NCBI GenBank assembly: GCA_002412715.1
Contig: DHVP01000004.1
Location: 77,006-141,005 of the forward strand
DNA: 64,000 nucleotides
Source of the DNA: Deltaproteobacteria bacterium UBA5205
GTDB taxonomy: Bacteria; Desulfobacterota; Syntrophorhabdia; Syntrophorhabdales; Syntrophorhabdaceae
Reading direction: 5' to 3'
Position 1 is the stretch's first letter; every line of letters starts with the position of its first letter. The notes beneath the pieces are model-generated. The model was given only the letters and a program-made list of their open reading frames with translations, was not told the DNA's origin and did not search any database. The position numbers and the translations under genes were made by a program. Shown here piece by piece: positions 7,833 to 16,665 of the stretch.

Positions 7833-10800
7833 TCAGTCAATAGCCTTTGCATGAGAAGACAATTTCGTTTGATCGCGACGGAAAACATGCGTGCTGCCGA
7901 CAGTGAACTCGACCTGAACGTCGTTGACAGCTAGCGAGATCGGCTGGACACCCGCGGCCTTGTGTCCCCGTACTGTGAACGTTTCGCGAGTAAGCCTGAG
8001 ATCCAGTGAATGCCCCCGATACCGCATGCTCAGATCAAGGCGTTCAAGTCTCTCGGGAAGCTGCGGGCTGAACCGCAGGACGTCACCCGTGATCTGCACA
8101 CCTGTCAGTACACGCTGGATAAGGTCGACGGTACCCGCCATGGCGCCGAGGTGCACACCCTCCTCGGTTGTGCCCTGCTGGATGTCGCTGACGTCGCTTT
8201 GCAGTGCCTCCGCAAAGTAAATCATTGCGCGGGCACGATCCGACCGGGCCAGGACCCATGCGTGCACAACGCGGGATAGCGTCGATCCATGAGATGAGCG
8301 CGAATCGTAGTACTCGACGTTGCGCGGAATCGTTTCATATTCGAAGGGATAACCAAGATGAACGAACAGTTCGCGCAGTTCATCCGCAGAGAACAGATAG
8401 AACAGCATGAGGACATCCGCCTGCTTTGAGACCTTGTACCGGTTTGGAGTGTCATTCTCCGCTTCAAGGATCAGGTCCAGGCGCTGTATGTTGCCGTACC
8501 GCTTGCGATAGTCGTCCCAGTCGAACTCGGTCAGTGACTCGTAGCCCTCGAATTGGCTGATGATACCGTCGTCGTGAAAGGGTACGAACATGCGGCGGCT
8601 GACGTCGTCCCAGAGGGCGGCATCCTGCGCAGTCACGCCGAGCTTCGCAACGAGTTCAGCGCGCCGAATGTCGGGGATAAGATCGAGCACGTCGAGCGCC
8701 CTGCGCAGCACCCAAACAGCCATAATATTCGTGTAGGCGTTATTGTTGAGACCGGGAACGGATGAGTCCGGATACCCCTCGTGAAACTCATCGGGCCCGA
8801 CGATCCCCCGCAGCTCGTAACGTGCCTTTTGTTCATTGAACGTCGCCATGCTGGACCAGAAGCGCGCAATCTCTATGATGAGCTCCGCCCCATAGAACTG
8901 CAGGAACTCGTGGTCGTGCGTGACCTGGAAGTATTGCCACACGTTCCACGCGACCGCACTTCCCACATGGCGCTGCAGATACGAGCTATCCGGCTTCCAA
9001 CGCTTCGAATGGGGGTTTAGATTGAGTTCCTGGGTTTCCTCCCGTCCGTTGCTGCCGCTTTGCCACGGAAACATCGCGCCGGCAAAGCCGGCATCCCTGG
9101 CTGCTGCGCGGGCCTGATCGAGACGGCGGTACCGGTACATGAGCAAAGAGCGCGTGATCTCAGGCGTACGAAAATTGAGCGTAGGGAAAATGAACAACTC
9201 ATCCCAGAAGATATGTCCCTGGTAGGCCTCACCAGTCCAGCCACGTGCCGGCACACCGATGTCGAGACCGATCGAATTGAGTGAGACGGCTTGCAGCAGG
9301 TGAAACATATTCAGACGAAGCAGCATGGGAGCATTGAGTTTGATCGGGGTCGTCCCTGGTAGCAAATGCACGTCGAATCGGTCCCACAGGTGTTTCCATG
9401 CCAGGATGTGGGAGTCCATGAGCGTTGCGAAACGTTCCGCGCCATCGATCGCCCTGCGGGCCGCCAGACTGCACTCCGAAATGGCGAAGTCGCGCGAGGT
9501 ATGCTGAACCGCTATCTTCTCCAGGGAGAGTGTCTCGCCCTGCATCAGTTGGACGCTGAACTCCTGCCCGATGAAACCCGGCTCATTGATCGTCCTTCGC
9601 GAAACAGACTGCAGCTCGCCCTGCACAAATGCACGCGTTCGCGCCGCTTGAGCCACGTGTATGTTCGACTGAAGCGTGCGCACAAGGAGATGAACGCCAT
9701 CGTTGCCGATGACCTCTCCCGACAACGGCTCCAAATGCTGATTGTTGAACCTTTCATAGAGTTTAGCGCCCGCGTTGACGACCCGGCCATCGATCCCCGA
9801 GCGGATGGTCACGGGCCCGGACCAGTTCTCGGCCCTGATCGTCAGTTCGATCGCGCCCAGGTGCATATCGGCCATCGAGACCAGGCGCCGTTCCGTCAAC
9901 GTGGTGCGCCGTCCCTGCCCCTGTTCGAAGCTGATGGTCCTGTGCAGTATCCCGCGGCTTAGGTCGAGTTCCTGCCTGTAGGAGAGAATGCTTACCGTTC
10001 TTTCGTCAAACCAGTCGTCTTCAGCTAACCGCAGCCCGATCGTCAGCCAGTTCGGGAAATTGACGAGATCCTCGTTTTCGACACATCGGCCTTCCACATC
10101 GGTGCGTAGCCGATTGTAGCCTCCGGCCAGATAGGATCCGGGATAGTGCACGTCGTCCGCCTTCGCCCACGGCGCGGCCCCGCGTGTAGCGAAGTAGCCG
10201 TTTCCCAGAGTACACAGCGCTTCCCGTATACCCTCGCGCTGTGGGTCGAAATCGTCATAAACGAGGGACCAGGCGGAAGGCGGCTCAATAGCCACCTGTA
10301 TGTGTGAGAGATCAGTCACGACAACATCGGCGCCTGCCTCGCGCAAAGCCTGCGACTGTCCAACCCGGTCAATGCCTATGACAAGGTAGAATCGGCCCAC
10401 GCGGCCTGCGGCAACCCCCGCTATTGCATCCTCGACGACAATGGCCCGCGATGGCTCGACCCTCAAGCGTTGTGCCGCCTCCAGAAATGCATCAGGTGCG
10501 GGTTTGCCTTTGAGACCCATACGCTCGATCTCGCGTCCGTCCACGCGCGCATCAAAGAGATGCGAGATGCCGGCGGCTTCGAGGACTGCAGCACAATTGT
10601 TGCTGGATGAGACGACGGCCGTCTTGATCTCCTGGGCGCGCAAGGTCCTTACCAGGGCTATCGCCGGATCATAGGTCGCGACGCCCCGTTTGTTCAGGTG
10701 TTCCATGAAGTACCCGTCTTTGAGCTTGCCCAGTGCCCGTACACTCTGCATGCCTGCCTCTTCCCCGGGGTCACCAACAGGCAGCTTGATCCCGCGGGAT

Positions 10801-11048
10801 TCAAGAAAGGATTCGACACCGTCATATCGCGGTTTGCCGTCGACGTACCGCCGATAGTCCGCTTCGATATCAAAGGGTGTAAAGGGTTCCCCTATCCTGT
10901 GAGCACGTTCTTGCAGAAAGGCGTCGAACAGCCGCTTCCAGGCTGTGGCATGGACGCTTTCTGTCTGGGTCAGCACGCCATCCAGATCGAACAAAACAGC
11001 GTCGAAGTCGCGTGGTGAGATGGTTACGATAGACCCCATAATGCTCAT
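7833..11048 (-). CDS. HAD phosphatase/phosphoglucomutase fused to GH65 disaccharide phosphorylase
   Basis: About 1071 residues from ATG 11048 (GGGAGC upstream). Residues 1-240 are a HAD domain of the beta-phosphoglucomutase type (nucleophile FDLDGV with Asp21 and Asp23, VVSSSN, KGKPAPDAFLEAA, VVEDAIAGVAAG). The rest is a GH65 alpha/alpha-barrel enzyme (WDELFIFP, general acid in GPDEFHEGYPDSS, and late motif RSSHGSTLSR). The pair suits phosphorolysis of an alpha-glucoside (trehalose, maltose or kojibiose) followed by beta-glucose-1-phosphate to glucose-6-phosphate conversion. Mycobacterial OtsB1 has a similar pair plus an extra phosphatase domain not seen here. In the first 200 codons I counted about 17 of 20 arginines as CGN, whereas neighbouring operons use many AGG/AGA, a hint of transfer. 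Located among stress genes, it may mobilise trehalose. Confidence 0.9.
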   Translation of the reverse strand: MSIMGSIVTISPRDFDAVLFDLDGVLTQTESVHATAWKRLFDAFLQERAHRIGEPFTPFDIEADYRRYVDGKPRYDGVESFLESRGIKLPVGDPGEEAGMQSVRALGKLKDGYFMEHLNKRGVATYDPAIALVRTLRAQEIKTAVVSSSNNCAAVLEAAGISHLFDARVDGREIERMGLKGKPAPDAFLEAAQRLRVEPSRAIVVEDAIAGVAAGRVGRFYLVIGIDRVGQSQALREAGADVVVTDLSHIQVAIEPPSAWSLVYDDFDPQREGIREALCTLGNGYFATRGAAPWAKADDVHYPGSYLAGGYNRLRTDVEGRCVENEDLVNFPNWLTIGLRLAEDDWFDERTVSILSYRQELDLSRGILHRTISFEQGQGRRTTLTERRLVSMADMHLGAIELTIRAENWSGPVTIRSGIDGRVVNAGAKLYERFNNQHLEPLSGEVIGNDGVHLLVRTLQSNIHVAQAARTRAFVQGELQSVSRRTINEPGFIGQEFSVQLMQGETLSLEKIAVQHTSRDFAISECSLAARRAIDGAERFATLMDSHILAWKHLWDRFDVHLLPGTTPIKLNAPMLLRLNMFHLLQAVSLNSIGLDIGVPARGWTGEAYQGHIFWDELFIFPTLNFRTPEITRSLLMYRYRRLDQARAAARDAGFAGAMFPWQSGSNGREETQELNLNPHSKRWKPDSSYLQRHVGSAVAWNVWQYFQVTHDHEFLQFYGAELIIEIARFWSSMATFNEQKARYELRGIVGPDEFHEGYPDSSVPGLNNNAYTNIMAVWVLRRALDVLDLIPDIRRAELVAKLGVTAQDAALWDDVSRRMFVPFHDDGIISQFEGYESLTEFDWDDYRKRYGNIQRLDLILEAENDTPNRYKVSKQADVLMLFYLFSADELRELFVHLGYPFEYETIPRNVEYYDSRSSHGSTLSRVVHAWVLARSDRARAMIYFAEALQSDVSDIQQGTTEEGVHLGAMAGTVDLIQRVLTGVQITGDVLRFSPQLPERLERLDLSMRYRGHSLDLRLTRETFTVRGHKAAGVQPISLAVNDVQVEFTVGSTHVFRRDQTKLSSHAKAID

Positions 11049-11467
11049 GTAAGCTCCCTTGGATTCCGGCGGCGCCAGACACACCCTTGATGCGTACTAA
11101 CCCCGGAAACGGCAGTTTCGCAGACTCTCTTTCTCTGCAGCGGTTGAACTACGGGAAGTGCGCTGCCTGCTATGTCTTAATTGTAGCACCTCTACCAAGT
11201 TTCCGGTGGTCTTCGTGTAAATACCCAGGCAATCGTTCCTTATGGCGATAGTTCTTCATGGCCTTCTTGCTAACCTTTGACCTGAGAAGACCACCCGCTC
11301 TCAGATGTCTTTCCTCGGGCCTTTGCGGCGACATTAGCGTGCAGATAGAATGAATACGAACTATAATTAGTACTGGTACTCATCTGAATCGGCAGAAAAG
11401 AACATTCCCGAAGCTAAAAAGGAGTCGCTGTCGCAAGAATAGAGTAGAATTTAAAAAGGGGGAAAAA
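11049..11467. other. Intergenic region between divergent stress genes
   Basis: It holds the leaders of the GH65 gene (minus) and the UspA gene (plus). TATAAT occurs at 11362-11367 but no good -35 lies at the expected distance. AGTAC-TG-GTACT at 11369-11380 is a small inverted repeat next to it, a possible operator. No gene is supported. Confidence 0.4.
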
Positions 11468-12406
11468 ATGAAACGAATATTGATCGCTACGGATGGATCG
11501 AAGTTTGCATTGAGTTCGGCTGCTTATATCGCCAATCTTTATGCAGGGGCGTCGGAGCTGGAAATTACTGTTCTTAGCATCCTTCCTTCAGTACCGCCCC
11601 TTTATCTGGAGGAGCATAATGATCCTCTGATCCGGAAACATTATGCAGTCTGGAAAGAGGAGACCTTGGAAGAAGCCAAGAAGTACACAAAAGAGGCCAT
11701 CGACCTTCTCCAGAGAGGGGGTTTCAAAAAAAGCCACATCCACGCCAGGCATGTCCCGCACGTTGTGGGGGTCGCCCGTGATATTGTCCGCGAGGCCGAT
11801 GCGGGACATTTCGATGCCTGCGCGATGGGGAAGAAAGGAATGGGGTGGTTCGATGATACTTTTCTGGGCAGTATTACCAGCAAGCTGCTGGAAATCTCTG
11901 AAGATCATCCCATCTGGCTCGTGAGCGGCAGCGAATGGAAAAGCCGGAATGTTCTCGTTGCCATGGACCACACCCCGAAAGCGGTTCAACTTTCCCGGTA
12001 TGTTGGAGAAATGCTTCGAGGGCTAGAAGGCGTTAAAATTCGCTTTTATCACTATTGTACACCTTTTATAGAAAACTTAACCCTCCAAGGAAGAGAACTG
12101 GAGGAAATCGAAAAGCGGATAGTGGACAACGAGAGGAACCAAATGGACCACTTTTTCCAAGAAGCTCAGAAAGTCTTTGACGATTTAGGGTTCGATAAAA
12201 AAGCAGTGGAATATGAGTTCGAAATTGGTAAATCTGCTTCTACCAGAAAAGTTTCTCAAAGGATTCTTGAGAAAGTGCAGGAAGGGCAATATGGAACCCT
12301 GGTCATAGGACGAAAAGGGGCCACCGCCGCAAGAGAGTTCCGGTTAGGATCTGTGGCGTCGCGCCTCTCCACCGAGTCCCAAAATTGTGCCGTCTGGGTT
12401 GTATAG
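11468..12406 (+). CDS. Tandem universal stress protein (UspA-UspA)
   Basis: 312 residues built from two Usp domains. Domain 1 (1-160) starts MKRILIATDGSKFALSSAAYIANLY. Domain 2 (about 160-312) starts RNVLVAMDHTPKAVQLSRYVG and ends with a nucleotide-loop segment GRKGATAAREFRLGSVASRL. The domain 1 equivalent loop is CAMGKKGMGWFDDTFLGSITSKLL. The GxxGx9GS pattern suggests ATP binding. Usp proteins accumulate in stasis and anoxia. A good ribosome site (AAGGGGGAA) precedes ATG 11468. Divergent from the GH65 gene. Two single-domain Usp genes lie at the far end of the window. Confidence 0.92.
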   Translation: MKRILIATDGSKFALSSAAYIANLYAGASELEITVLSILPSVPPLYLEEHNDPLIRKHYAVWKEETLEEAKKYTKEAIDLLQRGGFKKSHIHARHVPHVVGVARDIVREADAGHFDACAMGKKGMGWFDDTFLGSITSKLLEISEDHPIWLVSGSEWKSRNVLVAMDHTPKAVQLSRYVGEMLRGLEGVKIRFYHYCTPFIENLTLQGRELEEIEKRIVDNERNQMDHFFQEAQKVFDDLGFDKKAVEYEFEIGKSASTRKVSQRILEKVQEGQYGTLVIGRKGATAAREFRLGSVASRLSTESQNCAVWVV

Positions 12407-12413
12407 ATATTTG

Positions 12414-12445
12414 AAAACTAAGAAAAGAAGGACCGGTTAGTTTTT
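12414..12445 (+). terminator. Weak A/T-rich terminator after uspA
   Basis: AAAACTAA (12414-12421) pairs with TTAGTTTT (12437-12444) and T residues continue the second arm. A/T-rich, so modest strength. Confidence 0.45.
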
Positions 12446-12527
12446 CATGAGCTTTTCTGTAATGGGTATGGTGCTGGGTTGTGATCGCTTAGAAGAGTAA
12501 CAGTTTGTAACTTATTGAATTTATTAG

Positions 12528-12601
12528 CGCGCCCGAGAGGGATCGAACCTCTAACCTTTGGATTCGTAGTCCAACACTCTATCCAATTGAGCTACGGGCG
12601 C
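12528..12601 (-). tRNA. tRNA-Arg (anticodon ACG)
   Basis: On the minus strand the acceptor GCGCCCG (12601-12595) pairs with CGGGCGC (12535-12529). The D-arm holds GCTCAATTGGATAGAGT, the anticodon stem is TTGGA/TCCAA around loop CTACGAA (anticodon ACG), and the T-arm is AGAGGTTCGATCCCTCT. The discriminator base is G and CCA is not encoded. ACG is the inosine-modified anticodon that reads CGU, CGC and CGA codons. No intron and no long variable arm. Confidence 0.97.
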
Positions 12602-12812
12602 GTGGTGTGTAATTATAGCCGGTTTGCCCTGTATTTTCAACTGCCATCTGCCGATAGCATATGTACGGAGACGCCAGAGGTGCGGGATATGTCGCGGAAC
12701 CTGCATTTTCGTTGCTTTTTGCCGTAAAAAAGATTTACTTTTTACAGCAAACAGTAAATTCAACAGCCGATATTAATTCTGCACCAAAGATAATAGCGAA
12801 TGGGGGTCCGGG

Positions 12813-14084
12813 TTGGAAAGACGCAGAGGGCTGTCGCAAACTCATCTTATCTTTATCGGCATGCTCGCCGGGTTGATCATTGGATTTGCCTTTCCGGGGC
12901 TCGGAACGAAGCTCGAACCGCTCAGCACAATATTCATCCGCCTTGTGAAGACGATCATAGTGCCCATCATATTCGCGACACTGGTCGTGGGTATTGCAGG
13001 CCACGCTGACCTGAAGGCCGTCGGCAGGATGGGCATCAAGGCGATCGTTTATTTCGAGATCGTGACGACGCTGGCACTCTTTCTGGGTCTCGTTGTCGTC
13101 AACATAACAAAGCCGGGCGTTGGTATTCAACTGGGCAGCGCAGGGGACCTGCAGGGTCTCTCCACGGCCAAACACATGACGATCAGGGAGATCGTCATCA
13201 ATATATTCCCGGAGAACTTTTTCGACTCGGCGGCACGGGGCGATGTGCTGGAGGTGGTGGTTTTTACCATACTCTTCGCCATTGCGCTGAGCCTCATCAA
13301 GGAAAAGAAAAAGCCTATCATTGAATTCTGCGAGGCCCTGGCGGAAACGATGTTCAAGTATACGAACATCGTTATGCGGTTTGCGCCCATCGGGGTGGGT
13401 GCAGCCATCGCTGTGGTTGTCGCCAGCAAGGGCATGAACGTTCTTCTCAACCTTTGCCTTCTCATAGCCAGTTTTTACGGAGCTATCGTGGTTTTCCTTC
13501 TTGCCGTGCTTTTGCCCGCTGCCCTGGTCTTTAAGGTGCCCATTAAGAAATTCATCTCCGCCGTAAAAGAACCTGCCGTTATCGCCTTTTCCACCTCCAG
13601 TTCCGAGGCGGCACTGCCGAAGGCGATGGAGAACATGGAAGCAATCGGTGTACCCAGGCGGGTCGTTTCTTTTGTGATCCCCACGGGGTACAGTTTCAAT
13701 CTCGACGGTACGACCATTTATTTGTCTCTGGCGTCAATTTTTGCCGCTCAGGCCGCCGGGATCGAGCTCGGCTTCTCCCAGCAGCTCATAATAGGTTTTA
13801 CCCTGATCTTTGCAAGTAAAGGCGCGGCGGGAGTACCCAGGGCGTCGCTCGTCGTCCTTGCCGGTACCCTGGCTTCTTTCGGCCTTCCCGTCGAGGCTGT
13901 GGCTGTGATCCTTGGCGTGGATACGGTCATGGATATGGGGAGAACGGCGGTCAATGTAACCGGCAATTGCCTCGCCACGGTTGTTGTTGCAAAATGGGAA
14001 GGCGTATTTGGCGAAAAAGAGGTTCCCGATATGGAAACGGAGCCGCAGGATGATGACGAAACTCTACGGGAGGCTTCATTATGA
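12813..14084 (+). CDS. Dicarboxylate/amino-acid:cation symporter (DAACS family)
   Basis: 423 residues, eight membrane helices and two re-entrant loops in the GltP/DctA fold. Family motifs seen: IVPIIFATLVVGI, the serine-rich loop FSTSSSEAALPKAMEN, the TGYSFNLDGTTIYL element, and GVDTVMDMGRTAVNVTGN, where the aspartate and asparagine bind cation and substrate. The start is TTG 12813, with GGGGGT eight bases upstream; an ATG at 12800 is out of frame. It overlaps the aspartase start by four bases, so uptake of aspartate (or fumarate/succinate) and deamination are coupled. Glutamate/aspartate versus C4-dicarboxylate specificity cannot be settled by eye. Confidence 0.93.
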   Translation: MERRRGLSQTHLIFIGMLAGLIIGFAFPGLGTKLEPLSTIFIRLVKTIIVPIIFATLVVGIAGHADLKAVGRMGIKAIVYFEIVTTLALFLGLVVVNITKPGVGIQLGSAGDLQGLSTAKHMTIREIVINIFPENFFDSAARGDVLEVVVFTILFAIALSLIKEKKKPIIEFCEALAETMFKYTNIVMRFAPIGVGAAIAVVVASKGMNVLLNLCLLIASFYGAIVVFLLAVLLPAALVFKVPIKKFISAVKEPAVIAFSTSSSEAALPKAMENMEAIGVPRRVVSFVIPTGYSFNLDGTTIYLSLASIFAAQAAGIELGFSQQLIIGFTLIFASKGAAGVPRASLVVLAGTLASFGLPVEAVAVILGVDTVMDMGRTAVNVTGNCLATVVVAKWEGVFGEKEVPDMETEPQDDDETLREASL

Positions 14085-15502
14085 GTAGTGATGTGAGAAG
14101 AGAACACGACCTTCTCGGCGAACGGGATATTCCTGCCGGGGCCTACTATGGTGTCCAGACACTGCGTGGTGTGGAGAATTTTCATATCACGGGGATCCCG
14201 CTTTCGACGTATCCATCCTTCGTCAAGTCTCTGGCCTATGTAAAAAAGGCGGCCGCCCTGGCTAACGGCCAACTGGGGCTTTTGCCGATGAATCTGGCGG
14301 ACGCTATAAGCCGGGCGTGCGACGCGGTGCTTGCCGGGAAGTATGGCGAACATTTCGTCGTCGACATGATACAGGGAGGTGCCGGGACTTCGACGAACAT
14401 GAACGCCAATGAGGTCATCGCCAATGCGGCCCTCGAGATCCTGGGCTACGAGAAAGGGCGTTATGATATAGTCCATCCGAATAACCACGTAAATCTTTGC
14501 CAGTCAACAAACGACGTCTATCCGACCGCCATCAGGCTGACGCTGATCCTCAAGATCAGGGCGCTGATGGGGGCCATGGAATATCTTCGCGCGGCCTTCG
14601 AGAAGAAATCCGATGAATTCAGCGATGTTATCAAGATGGGCAGGACACAGCTGCAGGATGCCGTTCCCATGACGTTGGGCCAGGAATTCGGTGCCTATGC
14701 CATAATGCTCGGTGAGGATATAGAACGCATGAAAGAGGCGCAGGCACTGGTGCGGGAGATCAACCTCGGCGCAACCGCCATTGGAACGGGTCTCAACGCC
14801 CACCCCGACTATGCCGCGCTCGTGGCGGAAAAGCTTAAGGAATTGACGGGCATCGACGTCCTCACGTCACCCAACCTGGTGGAAGCGACTCAGGATTCCG
14901 GTGTCTATGTCCAGTTGTCGGGCGTCTTGAAACGCGTTGCCGTAAAGCTTTCAAAGATCTGCAATGATCTCAGGCTGCTGGCCTCCGGTCCCCGCTGCGG
15001 CTTCAACGAGATAAATCTTCCCGCCATGGCGCCGGGTTCAACCATCATGCCCGGCAAGGTCAACCCCATCATCCCCGAGGTTGTAAACCAGGTGGCCTAT
15101 CTCGTTATCGGCAATGACGTGACGGTCAGCTTTGCCGCCGAAGCAGGTCAGCTGGAGCTCAACGTCATGGAACCCGTCATCGCCTTCAGCCTCTTTAATT
15201 CGCTTGTGGCGCTGCGGCGCGCCTGCAAGACGCTGGCCGACCGCTGCATAACGGGTATTACGGCGAACCGCGACAAATGCCGGGAATACGTGGAATGCAG
15301 TATCGGCCTTGTAACGGCCCTGAATCCCTACATCGGTTACGAACGATCAACCGAAATCGCCCACGAAGCCCTCGAAACAAACCGTACCGTCTGTGAGATT
15401 GTCCTCGAAAAAGGGTACCTGAAAAGGGAAGAACTCGACGACATCCTCTCCCCGGAAAACATGGTCAAACCGAAATGGATGGGGAAGAAAGAGGAGGGGT
15501 AA
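14081..15502 (+). CDS. aspA: Aspartate ammonia-lyase
   Basis: 473 residues, close throughout to E. coli AspA: LLGERDIPAGAYYGVQTLR, GGAGTSTNMNANEV, CQSTNDVYPT, GRTQLQDAVPMTLGQEF, EVNLGATAIGTGLN-like motif, and the catalytic SS-loop here GSTIMPGKVNP (E. coli has GSSIMPAKVNP). It converts L-aspartate to fumarate and ammonia as a tetramer in the cytoplasm. The Ser to Thr change precedes the catalytic serine position of the superfamily loop and deserves a check, but fumarases and aspartases vary there. ATG 14081 overlaps the transporter stop (ATGA). Fumarate could feed the citric-acid pathway or act as electron sink. Confidence 0.93.
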   Translation: MSSDVRREHDLLGERDIPAGAYYGVQTLRGVENFHITGIPLSTYPSFVKSLAYVKKAAALANGQLGLLPMNLADAISRACDAVLAGKYGEHFVVDMIQGGAGTSTNMNANEVIANAALEILGYEKGRYDIVHPNNHVNLCQSTNDVYPTAIRLTLILKIRALMGAMEYLRAAFEKKSDEFSDVIKMGRTQLQDAVPMTLGQEFGAYAIMLGEDIERMKEAQALVREINLGATAIGTGLNAHPDYAALVAEKLKELTGIDVLTSPNLVEATQDSGVYVQLSGVLKRVAVKLSKICNDLRLLASGPRCGFNEINLPAMAPGSTIMPGKVNPIIPEVVNQVAYLVIGNDVTVSFAAEAGQLELNVMEPVIAFSLFNSLVALRRACKTLADRCITGITANRDKCREYVECSIGLVTALNPYIGYERSTEIAHEALETNRTVCEIVLEKGYLKREELDDILSPENMVKPKWMGKKEEG

Positions 15503-15635
15503 TAGGTGAAGAGGGGTAAAATAATCCATTTTCCGGACTGCTTTCTTTATAAAGCAATGATTCAGGACAGGTAAATCCCGCATTTCAAAATCAGGTTGAG
15601 TTATCTCGCATTTCGTCATTCCGGCCTTCTCTATT

Positions 15636-15799
15636 CGTCATTCCGGCGCAGGCCAGAAACCAGGAAAACCTCTCGTACAACAGGAAGTATACGGATACAG
15701 AGTACCATACAGTAATTAAAGAGGACAGTTGGATGCCCCTTCGCCTGGTAGTCCCTTATCCATAATCTCTCCTGGGTTCCGGCCTTCGCCGGAATGACG
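15636..15799. repeat. Dispersed 164-bp palindrome-ended repeat, copy A
   Basis: Starts CGTCATTCCGGCGCAGGCC and ends with the near-inverse GGCCTTCGCCGGAATGACG. The interior (TACAACAGGAAG, GGACAGTTGGATG, CGCCTGGTAGTCCC) is clearly homologous to a second copy at 54289-54471. No open frame. A fragment CGTCATTCCGGCC at 15614-15626 lies just upstream. Looks like a non-autonomous, MITE-like element. Confidence 0.75.
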
Positions 15800-15820
15800 G
15801 TGGAAGAAGGTGAGCAGCGA

Positions 15821-15890
15821 CCCATCACCCATATCCCATCACACTTCTTCGTTTTTCCCATCACCTATCACCTATCACCCATTACCCCTC
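15821..15890. repeat. Heptamer-type tandem repeat, copy 1
   Basis: Degenerate seven-base units (CCTATCA, CCCATCA, CCCATTA) on both sides of a core CTTCTTCGTTTTT. The reverse complement matches the repeat at 38618-38702 in unit and in the purine-rich core. It lies between aspA and the cyclic-nucleotide-binding gene. Confidence 0.7.
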
Positions 15891-15958
15891 GTCTTGTCTT
15901 ATTCCCAACTTGTGCTAAAAGAACTATAGAGAGAGACAGTAAAAAGGAGGTGATCGGT

Positions 15959-16405
15959 GTGTCTATTATGGAAGCTTCCCCAACAAAGGAATTCGACCTT
16001 TTCAAGGGGGTGAGTCAGAGGGTCATCGCCGAGATCGGGAAGATGGGTGAAGAGATGTCGTTCGAGCGCGACGACATTATCTTCAGAGCGGATGAGCCTG
16101 GTTCCTACTTTTACGAACTGGTGGAAGGCGAGGTGGATATTGTCGTACTGGAAAAGGAGAATATGCATTTTATCGTCAAGAGGCCCGGCGAGATATTCGG
16201 CTGGTCGGCCCTTGTGGAGCCCTATGTTTACAGCGCAACCGCCCGGTGTCTCGCGCCGACCAAAGTCATAAGGATAGGGCGGGATATCATTGAGAATGAG
16301 GTAAAGCGTCATCCCGAAGAAGGTCTCCTCATTTACAAACACCTTATAGGGATCGTCGCACAGAGACTCAGAAGCGCCTATCAGTACATCTACAGGCAGC
16401 AATAA
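15959..16405 (+). CDS. Single-domain cyclic-nucleotide-binding (CRP/cNMP fold) protein
   Basis: 148 residues from GTG 15959, eight bases after AAAAAGGAGG; ATG 15968 is the alternative, while the longer frame to 15794 runs through the repeat element. A single cNMP-binding beta-barrel: FKGVSQRVIAEIGKMGEEMSFERDDIIFRADEPGS region, then GEVDIVV, the phosphate-binding-cassette equivalent GEIFGWSALVEPYVYSATARCLAPTKV, and C-terminal helices to YRQQ. The cassette lacks the full RTA-type ligand motif, so cAMP binding is uncertain. There is no helix-turn-helix, so it is not a CRP transcription factor on its own. It may act as a sensor or partner of another protein. Confidence 0.85.
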   Translation: MSIMEASPTKEFDLFKGVSQRVIAEIGKMGEEMSFERDDIIFRADEPGSYFYELVEGEVDIVVLEKENMHFIVKRPGEIFGWSALVEPYVYSATARCLAPTKVIRIGRDIIENEVKRHPEEGLLIYKHLIGIVAQRLRSAYQYIYRQQ

Positions 16406-16446
16406 TCAAATGCCAGGCGGGCCAAAGCCCCCTCAAGGAGGAAAAT

Positions 16447-16629
16447 ATGGTTACCTGCGAAATGAGCGACGATGAAGCAAAACTGCTGCTTAATGTTCTG
16501 GAAAGGTATCATTCCCACCTTGAGGTGGAGATAGTGAGGACCAACAGGCGAGAGTTCCGCGACGCCCTTAAAGATCGGGAAAAGCAATTAAAGACATTGA
16601 TAGAGAAGGTGAAGCCGCTCATCAAATAA
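16447..16629 (+). CDS. Small helical charged protein, 60 residues
   Basis: ATG 16447 follows CAAGGAGGAAAAT, a very good ribosome site. The protein is almost entirely helical and charged: EMSDDEAKLLLNVLERYHSH, then EVEIVRTNRREFRDALKDRE and KQLKTLIEKVKPLIK. Two amphipathic helices, no cysteine pairs or membrane segment (one Cys at position 4). The pattern ETRRT-like EIVRTNRREFRD is found in small conserved deltaproteobacterial proteins of unknown function. It probably shares a transcript with the cNMP-binding gene 40 bases upstream. Confidence 0.8.
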   Translation: MVTCEMSDDEAKLLLNVLERYHSHLEVEIVRTNRREFRDALKDREKQLKTLIEKVKPLIK

Positions 16630-16640
16630 AGAGCGGCTTC
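16611..16640. terminator. Hairpin spanning the stop of the 60-residue gene
   Basis: GAAGCCGCTC (16611-16620) and GAGCGGCTTC (16631-16640) form a perfect ten-pair stem with a ten-base A/T loop containing the stop codon. It lies between convergent genes and lacks a T-run on either side, so it may be a factor-assisted or bidirectional terminator. Confidence 0.55.
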
Positions 16641-16665
16641 ACAAACTCTACAAAACGATCGGGGA

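Noticed and set aside
6619..12601. Genomic island integrated at tRNA-Arg
   Set aside because: I found no integrase gene and no direct repeat of the tRNA 3' end at the other side; only the codon-use hint supports it.
12515..12727. Open frames across the tRNA-Arg gene on both strands
   Set aside because: They run through the tRNA, whose structure is unambiguous.
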